A program made the translations under genes and the position numbers. A stretch of DNA of 64,000 bases from the NCBI GenBank assembly GCA_037893225.1, contig JAZGUH010000327.1, positions 1,240,001 to 1,304,000 of the forward strand. Direction: 5' to 3'. This stretch comes from Hippasteria phrygiana (lineage: Eukaryota > Echinodermata > Asteroidea > Valvatida > Goniasteridae). Under the pieces are notes generated by a model. The model was given only the letters and a program-made list of their open reading frames with translations. It made no database searches and was not told the DNA's origin. Below are positions 1 to 10,202 of the stretch, piece after piece; positions within the stretch are counted from its first letter, which is position 1, and each line of letters opens with the position of its first letter.

Positions 1-3000
1 AAATGCAATTTTCGGGCTTTAAGAATGGTACAAAATTGTTGAAAAAACGGCATTCTGACTCTTCGTGACTGATTTTAATCGTTTTAAAACGAAAATCCGT
101 CACCATTTAAAATTTATTAAACGGACACTTTTTCTTCAATATTTCATTCGGAGCGCTTTTCAGATCCAGTTCAGGTGTAGTTCTTCCAAGTTCATTAATA
201 CAAATTTTGAATTTTCGGGTATTAAGAATGGTACAAAATTGTTTTAAAAACGGCATTATGACTCGTCGTGAATGATTTATAGCTTTTTAACGGAAAATCC
301 GTCTTCATTTAAAATTCATTAAACGGAAAACTGTTTCTTCACTATTTCATTCGGGGCGCTTTTCAGATCCAGTTCAGGTGTTGTTCTTCCATGTTCATTA
401 ATAAAAATTGCAATTTTCGGGAATTAATAATGGTACAAAATTGTTTAAAAAACGTCATTATGACTATTGTGACTTGTTTATAATTTTTTTCACCGAAAAA
501 GTGTCCGTATTTAAAATTCATTAGACGGACACTATTTCTTCACTATTTCATTCGGGGCGCTTTTCAGATCCAGTTCAGGTGTTGTTCTTCCAAGTTCATT
601 AATACAAATTGGAATTTCCGGGCATTAAGACTGGTACAAAATTGTCGAAAAAACGGCATTCTGACTCTTCGTGACTGATTTTTAGATTTCTTAAACCGAA
701 AAAACGTCCTTATTTAAAATGCATGAGACAGACACTATTTCTTTACTATTTCATTCGGGGCGCTTTTCAGATCCAGTTCAGGTGTTGTTCTTCCAAGTTC
801 ATTAATAAAAATTGCAATTTTCGGGTATTAAGAATGGTACAAAATTGTTGAAAAAACGGCATTTTTACTCTTTGTGACTGATTTTTAGATTTTTTAAACC
901 GAAAATACGTCTTTTTTAAAATTCATGAGACGGACACTATTTCTTCACTATTTCATTCGGGGCGCTTTTCAGATCCAGTTCAAATGTTGTTCTTCCAAGT
1001 TCATTAATAAAAATCTTAATTTTCGGGCATTAAGAATGGTACAAAATTGTTGAAAAAACGGCATTCTGACTCTTTGTGACTGATTTTTAGCTATTTTAAC
1101 CGAATATCTGTCTTCATTTAAAATTCATTAAACGGACACTATTTCTTCACTATTTTCTTTGGGGCGCTTTTCAGATCCAGTTCAAGTGTTGTTCTTCCAA
1201 GTTCATTAATAAAAAATGCAATTTTCGGGCTTTAAGAATGGTACAAAATTGTTGAAAAAACGGCATTCTGACTCTTCGTGACTGATTTTAATCGTTTTAA
1301 AACGAAAATCCGTCACCATTTAAAATTTATTAAACGGACACTTTTTCTTCAATATTTCATTCGGAGCGCTTTTCAGATCCAGTTCAGGTGTAGTTCTTCC
1401 AAGTTCATTAATACAAATTTTGAATTTTCGGGTATTAAGAATGGTACAAAATTGTTTTAAAAACGGCATTATGACTCGTCGTGAATGATTTATAGCTTTT
1501 TAACGGAAAATCCGTCTTCATTTAAAATTCATTAAACGGAAAACTGTTTCTTCACTATTTCATTCGGGGCGCTTTTCAGATCCAGTTCAGGTGTTGTTCT
1601 TCCATGTTCATTAATAAAAATTGCAATTTTCGGGAATTAATAATGGTACAAAATTGTTTAAAAAACGTCATTATGACTATTGTGACTTGTTTATAATTTT
1701 TTTCACCGAAAAAGTGTCCGTATTTAAAATTCATTAGACGGACACTATTTCTTCACTATTTCATTCGGGGCGCTTTTCAGATCCAGTTCAGGTGTTGTTC
1801 TTCCAAGTTCATTAATACAAATTGGAATTTCCGGGCATTAAGACTGGTACAAAATTGTCGAAAAAACGGCATTCTGACTCTTCGTGACTGATTTTTAGAT
1901 TTCTTAAACCGAAAAAACTTCCTTATTTAAAATGCATGCGACAGACACTATTTCTTTACTATTTCATTCGGGGCGCTTTTCAGATCCAGTTCAGGTGTTG
2001 TTCTTCCAAGTTCATTAATAAAAATTTGAATTTTCGGGTATTAAGAATGGTACAAAATTGTTGAAAAAACGGCATTTTTACTCTTTGTGACTGATTTTTA
2101 GATTTTTTAAACCGAAAATACGTCTTTTTTAAAATTCATGAGACGGACACTATTTCTTCACTATTTCATTCGGGGCGCTTTTCAGATCCAGTTCAAGTGT
2201 TGTTCTTCCAAGTTCATTAATAAAAATCTCAATTTTCGGGCATTAAGAATGGTACAAAATTGTTGAAAAAACGGCATTCTGACTCTTTGTGACTGATTTT
2301 TAGCTATTTTAACCGAATATCTGTCTTCATTTAAAATTCATTAAACGGACACTATTTCTTCACTATTTTCTTTGGGGCGCTTTTCAGATCCAGTTCAAGT
2401 GTTGTTCTTCTAAGTTCATTAATAAAAAATGCAATTTTTGGGCTTTAAGAATAGTACAAAATTGTTGAAAAACGGCATTCTGACTCTTCGTGACTGATTT
2501 TAATCGTTTTAAAACGAAAATCCGTCACCATTTAAAATTTATTAAACGGACACTTTTTCTTCAATATTTCATTCGGAGCGCTTTTCAGATCCAGTTCAGG
2601 TGTAGTTCTTCCAAGTTCATTAATAACAATTTTGAATTTTCGGGTATTAAGAATGGTACAAAATTGTTTTAAAAACGACATTATGACTCGTCGTGAATGA
2701 TTTATAGCTTTTTAACGGAAAATCCGTCTTCATTTAAAATTCATTAAACGGAAAACTGTTTCTTCACTATTTCATTCGGGGCGCTTTTCAGATCCAGTTC
2801 AGGTGTTGTTCTTCCATGTTCATTAATAAAAATTGCAATTTTCGGGAATTAATAATGGTACAAAATTGTTTAAAAAACGTCATTATGACTATTGTGACTT
2901 GTTTATAATTTTTTTCACCGAAAAAGTGTCCGTATTTAAAATTCATTAGACGGACACTATTTCTTCACTATTTCATTCGGGGCGCTTTTCAGATCCAGTT

Positions 3001-4060
3001 CGGGTGTTGTTCTTCCAAGTTCATTAATACAAATTGGAATTTCCGGGCATTAAGACTGGTACAAAATTGTCGAAAAAACGGCATTCTGACTCTTCGTGAC
3101 TGATTTTTAGATTTCTTAAATCGAAAAAACGTCCTTATTTAAAATGCATGAGACAGACACTATTTCTTTACTATTTCATTCGGGGCGCTTTTCAGATCCA
3201 GTTCAGGTGTTGTTCTTCCAATTTCATTAATAAAAATTTGAATTTTCGGGTATTAAGAATGGTACAAAATTGTTGAAAAAAACGGCATTTTTACTCTTTG
3301 TGACTGATTTTTAGATTTTTTAAACCGAAAATACGTCTTTTTTAAAAGTCATGAGACGGACACTATTTCTTCACTATTTCATTCGGGGCGCTTTTCAGAT
3401 CTAGTTCAAGTGTTGTTCTTCCAAGTTCTTTAATAAAAATCTCAATTTTCGGGCATTAAGAATGGTACAAAATTGTTGAAAAAGCGGCATTCTGACTCTT
3501 AGAGACTGATTTTTAGCTATTTTAACCGAAAATCTGTCTTCATTTAAAATTCATTAAACGGACACTATTTCCTTCGGGGCGCTTTTCAGATCCAGTTCAA
3601 GTGTTGTTCTTCCAAGTTCATTAATAAAAATTGCAATTTTCGGGCTTTAAGAATGGTACAAAATTGTTGAAAAAACGGCATTCTGACTCTTCGTGACTGA
3701 TTTTAATCGTTTTAAAACGAAAATCCGTCTCCATTTAAAATTCATTAAACGGACACTTTTTCTTCAATATTTCATTCGGGGCGCTTTTCAGATCCAGTTC
3801 AGGTGTAGTTCTTCCAAGTTCATTAATAACAATTTTGAATTTTCGGGTATTAAGAATGGTACAAAATTGTTTTAAAAACGGCATTATGACTCGTCGTGAA
3901 TGATTTTTAGCTTTTTTAACGGAAAATCCGTCTTCATTTAAAATTCATTAAACGGAAAACTGTTTCTTCACTATTTCATTCGGGGCGCTTTTCAGATCCA
4001 GTTCAGGTGTTGTTCTTCCATGTTCATTAATAAAAATTGCAATTTTCGGTAATTAATAAT
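1..4060. repeat. AT-rich satellite, ~202-bp monomer in a six-monomer higher-order repeat
   Basis: The recurring core CAGATCCAGTTCAGGTGT marks each monomer: its GATCC falls at 163, 366, 567, 770, 972, 1174 and 1376, giving a ~202-bp step. Monomers 1213, 1212 and 1203 bp apart are nearly identical (for example around 65, 1278, 2490 and 3693), whereas neighbouring monomers differ much more. The array is therefore a higher-order repeat of six monomers. The 1203-bp step reflects a short deletion near 3569. No monomer holds a convincing gene: the 60-codon open frame at 65-247 recurs only because the DNA recurs. The left end of the array is outside the window. Confidence 0.95.
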
Positions 4061-4566
4061 AAATTTTATCACTGCAAGATAAAATACATTATTCACCACA
4101 GACACAAGGTTTGGTTTCAAACTCTCTTAGTCAGTTGCAGGTTGCCATGGTGTGCAGAAATTGTAAACACGATCGTTGTTTTGGCGGCAGCCAGCCGCTC
4201 CATCCCCCCTTGCTGGCATAAAGCCAAAGGCGATGATCAGCTGTTCTGATGTGTTACGGTGCCAGGGAATGAAGAAATTGATACATTGTAATAGGTCAAG
4301 TTCACGCGCTAAACGGGGCGGGAAAAGCCACTTCGGCTTAGCTTTCGAATCCGCTAGCATCTAAAATAAACCCACCGCCTCCCCTTCGCCTCCATACTGT
4401 AAAAGACGATAGATAAAACATGGCAGGAATTTGCTGGGAGCGACGGTCAGTGATTTAAGTCAACCGAAATTAACAAGCTGCAAGTGTAAATAGTTATTAA
4501 GTAAGACTTAGAATTCGTGCGTTAAAAGAAAACCAAAATTAACAAGTTCAAGTTTAATCTTTAGAA

Positions 4567-4632
4567 ACAGTACGCCAAGCACCCGCTCGTTCAAGCGGGG
4601 CTTATTCCAACCGTATTTACGAGCGGTGGAAA
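4567..4632. repeat. Diverged direct repeat, left arm
   Basis: This stretch aligns with about 4703-4772 in the same orientation. Shared blocks include GTTC, GGGGCT, TCCAAC, GTATTT and CGGTG in the same order. Each arm can form a stem around its GTTC: CCCGCT with AGCGGG here, CCCA with TGGG in the second arm. Both arms recur 2220 bp downstream with the second copy of the insert. Confidence 0.5.
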
Positions 4633-4683
4633 AAACGGCGTGTATTTTCTAATTTGTTAAGTAATTTAGGCATATAGATTAAA

Positions 4684-4703
4684 GTCACGTGACAAATATA
4701 AAA
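4684..4703 (+). promoter_or_regulatory. Promoter-like E-box plus TATA module in the insert (copy 1)
   Basis: The perfect palindrome GTCACGTGAC is a USF/MITF-type E-box. It is followed 3 nt later by TATAAAA. A start site about 30 nt downstream would place the hairpin cluster at 4784-4898 within the transcript. The identical module lies at 6904-6923 in the second insert. This is motif evidence only. Confidence 0.35.
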
Positions 4704-4783
4704 CACCGTAGCTAGCGCCCAACTGTTCGGGTGGGGCTAGTATCCAACAGTATTTCAATCGGTGAAAATCCTAGGTGAATGGG

Positions 4784-4898
4784 TGGCAAGCGTGCCAAGG
4801 AATGTTGGGCCCAGTGGTGCCAAGCGTGGCAAGTTTTTGGGCAAGCGTGCCCAGTTATTTGGGGGAAGACGTCCCCCGTTTATTGCGGCAAGCGTGCC
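4784..4898. repeat. Cluster of five short hairpins with conserved loop (copy 1)
   Basis: Four hairpins share the loop AGCG but have different complementary arms: TGGCA/TGCCA (4784-4797), TGCCA/TGGCA (4818-4831), TGGGCA/TGCCCA (4838-4853) and GGCA/TGCC (4887-4898). A fifth, GGGGGA/TCCCCC with loop AGACG, lies at 4861-4877, and TGGGCCCA at 4806-4813 is a palindrome. The arms vary but stay complementary, as expected if the fold is kept or copied. No RNA family is recognised. Confidence 0.7.
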
Positions 4899-5061
4899 AA
4901 CATTGTTATGGTTAAAATTGGTTAATCTTATGAGGAATAATTTGTATTGAAATTGGAGGATTCAGGACTGTTGAGTTACTATTGAAATAAACTAGCGGAT
5001 CGAAAAACTATGCCAAAATGTCAAACGAACGTGTCATGGCGTGCTTTGTGTGTAGTCTGAG

Positions 5062-6280
5062 AATAATGGTACAAAATTGTTTAAAAAACGTCATTATGAC
5101 TATTGTGACTTGTTTTTAACTTTTTTCACCGAAAAAGTGTCTTTATTTAAAATTTATTACACGGACACTATTTCTTCACTAATTCATTCGGGGCGCTTTT
5201 CAGATCCAGTTCAGGTGTTGTTCTTCCATGTTCATTAATAAAAATTGCAATTTTCGGGAATTAATAATGGTACAAAATTGTTTAAAAAACGTCATTATGA
5301 CTATTGTGACTTGTTTATAATTTTTTTCACCGAAAAAGTGTCCGTATTTAAAATTCATTAGACGGACACTATTTCTTCACTATTTCATTCGGGGCGCTTT
5401 TCAGATCCAGTTCAGGTGTTGTTCTTCCAAGTTCATTAATACAAATTGGAATTTCCGGGCATTAAGACTGGTACAAAATTGTCGAAAAAACGGCATTCTG
5501 ACTCTTCGTGACTGATTTTTAGATTTCTTAAACCGAAAAAACGTCCTTATTTAAAATGCATGCGACAGACACTATTTCTTTACTATTTCATTCGGGGCGC
5601 TTTTCAGATCCAGTTCAGGTGTTGTTCTTCCAAGTTCATTAATAAAAATTTGAATTTTCGGGTATTAAGAATGGTACCAAATTGTTGAAAAAACGGCATT
5701 TTTACTCTTTGTGACTGATTTTTAGATTTTTTAAACCGAAAATACGTCTTTTTTAAAATTCATGAGACGGACACTATTTCTTCACTATTTCATTCGGGGC
5801 GCTTTTCAGATCCAGTTCAAGTGTTGTTCTTCCAAGTTCATTAATAAAAATCTTAATTTTCGGGCATTAAGAATGGTACAAAATTGTTGAAAAAACGGCA
5901 TTCTGACTCTTTGTGACTGATTTTAATCGTTTTAAAACGAAAATCCGTCACCATTTAAAATTTATTAAACGGACACTTTTTCTTCAATATTTCATTCGGA
6001 GCGCTTTTCAGATCCAGTTCAGGTGTAGTTCTTCCAAGTTCATTAATAACAATTTTGAATTTTCGGGTATTAAGAATGGTACAAAATTGTTTTAAAAACG
6101 GCATTATGACTCGTCGTGAATGATTTTTAGCTTTTTTAACGGAAAATCCGTCTTCATTTAAAATTCATTAAACGGAAAACTGTTTCTTCACTATTTCATT
6201 CGGGGCGCTTTTCAGATCCAGTTCAGGTGTTGTTCTTCCATGTTCATTAATAAAAATTGCAATTTTCGGTAATTAATAAT
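5062..6280. repeat. Satellite segment between the two inserts
   Basis: The satellite resumes in register after the first insert. Near 5910 the higher-order order is broken: the monomer variant that normally follows the CTCTTTGTGACTGATTTT position is skipped and the TTTTAATCG monomer follows directly. This segment therefore carries about one monomer fewer than a full six-monomer unit, which fits an unequal exchange. Together with the insert it forms a 2220-bp composite block that begins to repeat at 6281. Confidence 0.9.
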
Positions 6281-7281
6281 AAATTTTATCACTGCAAGAT
6301 AAAATACATTATTCACCACAGACACAAGGTTTGGTTTCAAACTCTCTTAGTCAGTTGCAGGTTGCCATGGTGTGCAGAAATTGTAAACACGATCGTTGTT
6401 TTGGCGGCAGCCAGCCGCTCCATCGCCCCTTGCTGGCATAAAGCCAAAGGCGATGATCAGCTGTTCTGATGTGTTACGGTGCCAGGGAATGAAGAAATTG
6501 ATACATTGTAATAGGTCAAGTTCACGCGCTAAACGGGGCGGGAAAAGCCACTTCGGCTTAGCTTTCGAATCCGCTAGCATCTAAAATAAACCCACCGCCT
6601 CCCCTTCGCCTCCATACTGTAAAAGACGATAGATAAAACATGGCAGGAATTTGCTGGGAGCGACGGTCAGTGATTTAAGTAAACCGAAATTAACAAGCTG
6701 CAAGTGTAAATAGTTATTAAGTAAGACTTAGAATTCGTGCGTTAAAAGAAAACCAAAATTAACAAGTTCAAGTTTAATCTTTAGAAACAGTACGCCAAGC
6801 ACCCGCTCGTTCAAGCGGGGCTTATTCCAACCGTATTTACGAGCGGTGGAAAAAACGGCGTGTATTTTCTAATTTGTTAAGTAATTTAGGCATATAGATT
6901 AAAGTCACGTGACAAATATAAAACACCGTAGCTAGCGCCCAACTGTTCGGGTGGGGCTAGTATCCAACAGTATTTCAATCGGTGAAAATCCTAGGTGAAT
7001 GGGTGGCAAGCGTGCCAAGGAATGTTGGGCCCAGTGGTGCCAAGCGTGGCAAGTTTTTGGGCAAGCGTGCCCAGTTATTTGGGGGAAGACGTCCCCCGTT
7101 TATTGCGGCAAGCGTGCCAACATTGTTATGGTTAAAATTGGTTAATCTTATGAGGAATAATTTGTATTGAAATTGGAGGATTCAGGACTGTTGAGTTACT
7201 ATTGAAATAAACTAGCGGATCGAAAAACTATGCCAAAATGTCAAACGAACGTGTCATGGCGTGCTTTGTGTGTAGTCTGAG
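6281..7281. mobile_element. 1001-bp insert in satellite, copy 2
   Basis: Nearly identical to 4061-5061 at an offset of 2220 bp; visible differences are single bases near 6425 (G for C) and 6680 (A for C). The same AATAAT flanks occur at 6275-6280 and 7282-7287, and the surrounding satellite is also duplicated. The second copy thus arose by tandem duplication of a satellite-plus-insert block, not by a second insertion. The E-box/TATA module (6904-6923) and the poly(A)-like AATAAA (7206-7211) are retained. Confidence 0.6.
7004..7118. repeat. Hairpin cluster (copy 2)
   Basis: Exact counterpart of the cluster at 4784-4898, with the same five hairpins and AGCG loops. Confidence 0.7.
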
Positions 7282-7631
7282 AATAATGGTACAAAATTGT
7301 TTAAAAAACGTCATTATGACTATTGTGACTTGTTTTTAACTTTTTTCACCGAAAAAGTGTCTTTATTTAAAATTTATTAGACGGACACTATTTCTTCACT
7401 AATTCATTCGGGGCGCTTTTCAGATCCAGTTCAGGTGTTGTTCTTCCAAGTTCATTAATAATAATTAGAATTTTCTGGCATTTATATATAATGGAACAAA
7501 ATTGTTGGAAAAACTGCATTCTGCGCCTCTTCAAGACTGACTTTGAGCTTTTTGTTTAAAATTAAAAATCTATTTAAAATTAATGAGGCTGACACTGTTT
7601 ATGCACAGTTTATTCGGGGCGCCTTCAGTTT
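7282..7631. repeat. Right edge of the satellite with a decayed last monomer
   Basis: One normal monomer runs to about 7460. The next (about 7460-7631) is still recognisable from TTATTCGGGGCGCC, GAGGCTGACACTG and AACAAAATTGTTGGAAAAACTGCATTCTG but carries many substitutions and small indels. Satellite similarity ends near 7631. Confidence 0.85.
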
Positions 7632-7961
7632 CATGATAAATATTGGCATTTTTTCAACAAAATATGCGAAATTGATGGGAAAAGGTATATATTTCGTCCA
7701 TTAGAAGTGATGTGTCACATCATAACCTGGCCATGATGAACAGCGCCCGCGTTCGTAATACAAGTACGTAAGGCTACAAAATAGTGTTTTCTATTTTATT
7801 TTATTTGATTTATTTACTATAATGGATTTTTGCTTTTCTCAATATGAATTCGGCACCATCGGCCGAAATTAACAGTAGGCCTATTTCCTTAATATGTTAC
7901 TTAAAATCAAGATACAACTGACCTACATTGATATTTTATAGTTGCGTTGTCTATCGGCCAC
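7632..7961. other. Non-genic AT-rich stretch
   Basis: I see no gene, RNA or repeat family here. It is AT-rich single-copy sequence between the satellite edge and the palindrome cluster. Confidence 0.5.
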
Positions 7962-8250
7962 CGTATGGGTAAATGCGGGCGAAGCCTCTGAACGTAAAAA
8001 TATCCTGACGTGAAAATCAGGCTAGCCTGAATTCAGGCCCGAAATTTAGGGCCAGGATCAGCCAGGTACCCATACGTAGTACATGGATATGCCTCACATG
8101 GCCGTACTATTTTCAGTGCGATACCCCAGTTGCATTGTGGGTATGATCCCTGACCTGCAACATTTGCATAAAACCGGAGGAATTCCTCCTAAATTGATTA
8201 CCCGCTACCGGTCCCTACTTTTGAAATCCGAAGGACAATGTAGGGACCGG
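7962..8250. repeat. Cluster of inverted repeats and palindromes
   Basis: Outer arms CGTATGGGTA (7962-7971) and TACCCATACG (8067-8076) are exact inverted repeats. Inside them are two overlapping 14-bp palindromes, TCAGGCTAGCCTGA (8017-8030) and GCCTGAATTCAGGC (8025-8038). Downstream are GGAGGAATTCCTCC (8176-8189) and a stem-loop with 11-bp perfect arms, CCGGTCCCTAC (8208-8218) and GTAGGGACCGG (8240-8250). The last could be a small foldback. No transposon family is recognised. Confidence 0.6.
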
Positions 8251-8366
8251 GAACCAGTCTAGCCATGAAGTTGCACAATAGTCTGGTAGCTATCTATACT
8301 ACTGGCCGAAGGGGGGCGCTGGTAAGTTCGCGATCGAAGCTGCTATGCTTTGCCGTGCACGCAGGC

Positions 8367-8389
8367 GGCCGGCCGGCCGGCCGGCCGGC
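8367..8389. repeat. GGCC tandem run
   Basis: Five and three-quarter copies of GGCC in a CpG-rich patch (about 8280-8480). The patch resembles a small CpG island, but I find no gene attached to it. Confidence 0.8.
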
Positions 8390-8570
8390 TATGCGCTGGC
8401 GGCTGCAGTGTTTACCGCTTGTGCCCGACGTCTTGCAACTGTGACGATCGACGCGAGGGGAAGGTGCCGGGCGGGACCGGGCAGGCAACCTGGGTGATGG
8501 TGTGTGATCTGCGGGAAATTACTTGTTACATGCAAGAAATACCTCTCCATTATATTAAACCGTCGGGGCT

Positions 8571-8703
8571 CGGACAACTCGACCGTTGGCCGACTCGACT
8601 CGAGACAACTCAACCGTTGAGACAACTCGACCGTCTTTGCGTCAAATGGGAAGACAAATCTTCCGTGGAGACAAGTCTTCCGTTGAGACAAGTCGTCCGT
8701 TGA
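8571..8703. repeat. ~17-bp minisatellite, degenerate
   Basis: The unit reads approximately GAGACAACTCGACCGTT and recurs about six times with changes, interrupted near 8637-8650. Most units contain a tiny self-complementary core (GAG/CTC, AAGA/TCTT, AGAC/GTCT, GAC/GTC around ACAA or AA). Open frames across it are not gene-like. Confidence 0.6.
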
Positions 8704-9290
8704 ATTGAAGTCGATTTAGAGGTAGGGGAATCGCTGGGGTTTCTCGGCGGGGATTCGCGTCCAGCCTCAAAGCAAACATGAGCCTGAATTTCTGTCGGGT
8801 TTCACCAGTGGAGAAAACCCGCAGGAGATCTAGAGTGCGTCTCAGTATCTTTGTGAACTGTGTAACAATCGAATCACCAGAGTACGACAATCTCTGTTTT
8901 CCATGGCCGTAACTGAGACTAGGGCCTCGTGAGCTATTTGTTTTATTATTATCACGGCCTTTTTAATTGTATATCTAAATCTAAATCAAATCACCCAACA
9001 AGGTGTCCTCAGCACCATTGAAATATATCATACCTAGCCCCGTTAAGATTTTCTGTTTTGCTATTTTCCATCATTTCGGAACTTTTTAGTTCATTCCCCT
9101 CGGCCCTACCAAACAATCTAAATAGCACGGACCTGTACTTTTATCTTCATACTAACACTCGGGCGGTAGTAGTCAGGGGGTTAGACTATGCATAATGCAT
9201 TTATTTATGTATGATGCAAACTACATAATGCGCGCTGCAATCTTTGGGCTAAGCAGGTGCGTGCGCACAACACGGCTTCTACGAAATTCC
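8704..9290. other. Non-genic single-copy stretch
   Basis: No gene, RNA or repeat recognised. A minus-strand open frame at 8642-8890 runs into the minisatellite and matches no family I know. Confidence 0.4.
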
Positions 9291-9388
9291 CAAGACGTTG
9301 TTACTGGCGATTCGTGGCTAAAATAGTTTGTCGTGATAACGCCCTCTCGCGGCGGCCGGTTATCGCGTATATACGTAACAACGTCTTG
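9291..9388. repeat. Nested inverted repeat
   Basis: Perfect 14-bp arms CAAGACGTTGTTAC (9291-9304) and GTAACAACGTCTTG (9375-9388) enclose a second pair, CGTGATAAC (9332-9340) and GTTATCGCG (9359-9367), with one mismatch. The fold could be a foldback element or a structured transcript; neither is proven. Confidence 0.6.
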
Positions 9389-9505
9389 AACCAAGACTAC
9401 TCCATGGGCGCGTGTGCGTTCCTTCACAAAGATCGCGCAAGGCATGGTGGGAAAAACATGGCGCAAGATCGTACCCATGGTAACGAGGTTGGCACAAGAT
9501 GTATA

Positions 9506-9660
9506 GGCCGTATTCACAAAACTAATCTTAGTTGGGTACTTAAGTTTACTCTTAAGTCCTAAGCGTCCCGCTAACTTAAGTTGGGTGCTTAACTACCTAT
9601 TCACAAAACGTACAAGTACCCCACTTATCTTAGTGCCCCGCTTAAGTTTAAGGAAATAAC
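9506..9660. mobile_element. Harbinger-like terminal/subterminal repeat region
   Basis: The sequence begins GGCCGTATTCACAAAAC and continues with several copies of CTTAAG, CTTAGT and TTAAGTT words. ATTCACAAAAC recurs at 9599-9609. This looks like the terminal region of a PIF/Harbinger element, and it lies ~540 bp upstream of a Harbinger-type Myb gene. No matching right end (GTTTTGTGAATACGGCC) is seen in the window, so the element would be truncated. The family assignment is inference. Confidence 0.35.
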
Positions 9661-9883
9661 TTAACTAAAGTATCCCTTTTGCTCATGCGCACAGACTATA
9701 CGTCAACAATAGTTGCCACGATAACAACGCAATCAATCAATTATCCACTTGTCCGATGTGTTAATTAATTGATTGTGAATACATGAAACATTAATAATAA
9801 TACAAAGATAGGCTTATACTTAAAACTGTGATCAGCAGCCGTGTTAAAAAAATCGCGTACGCGCGCGTGCTTAACTTACATTA

Positions 9884-10127
9884 TAGGGACCATTAGATTT
9901 GATACGCGTACGGGATACGTATGCGGCTCGAAAAAGTTGCCTGTTCAATCACCATTATGAGTTGTTATTTCATGTGGTACACTATCGGCAATTTACATCT
10001 CATATAAAAATGTTGAAATGTATAATGTAAAACTGATAAAATTATCACACAAAATGGTGATTTAATAAGCGATTTTTTTTCGAGCCGCACACGTATCCCG
10101 TACGCGTATCAAATCTAATGGTCCCTA
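9884..10127. mobile_element. 244-bp MITE, PIF/Harbinger-like
   Basis: Terminal inverted repeats of about 52 bp start TAGGGACCATTAGATTTG and end in CGAGCC(G/A)CA-type sequence; only one mismatch is visible between the arms (GTATGCGG against GTGTGCGG). A TTA target duplication lies at 9881-9883 and 10128-10130. There is no coding capacity. TTA duplication is typical of PIF/Harbinger elements. The near-identical arms suggest a fairly recent insertion. It sits 73 bp before the ATG of the Myb-like gene. Confidence 0.85.
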
Positions 10128-10202
10128 TTACCTCTGACGCGCGCGTTAAAACACGTACGTACATTGAGTTGTCACGGTATTACAAACGATTAATGTAAAA
10201 CA

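Larger units (their letters stand above)
4061..5061. mobile_element. 1001-bp insert in satellite, unclassified, copy 1
   Basis: The satellite stops after AATAAT (4055-4060) and resumes with AATAAT (5062-5067) in the same register, so the insert is bounded by a 6-bp target-site-duplication-like repeat. The ends (AAATTTTATC and AGTCTGAG) show no terminal inverted repeats and are not TG...CA, so it is not a textbook DNA transposon or solo LTR. Its base composition is far less AT-rich than the satellite. It contains an E2F-like GCGGGAAA (4318-4325), a GTCACGTGAC E-box (4684-4693), a TATAAAA box (4697-4703), a hairpin cluster (4784-4898) and an AATAAA (4986-4991). I see no protein domain; open frames of 62-77 codons here are probably chance. 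A divergent solo LTR or a non-coding element are both possible. Confidence 0.5.

Noticed and set aside
65..247. 60-codon frame repeated in the satellite
   Set aside because: It recurs only with the satellite period and has no protein features.
1..4060. CENP-B box in the satellite monomers
   Set aside because: No stretch fits the TTCG....A..CGGG core.
4238..4300. CTGATGTG followed by GAA motifs suggesting a hammerhead ribozyme
   Set aside because: The conserved CUGANGA core and matching stems are not present.
4762..4950. 62-codon frame across the hairpin cluster
   Set aside because: It is explained by GC-rich hairpin sequence; no domain or supporting context.
9221..9562. Overlapping ~100-codon frames on both strands
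   Set aside because: They span the nested inverted repeat and the Harbinger-like end, with no domain and no codon signal.
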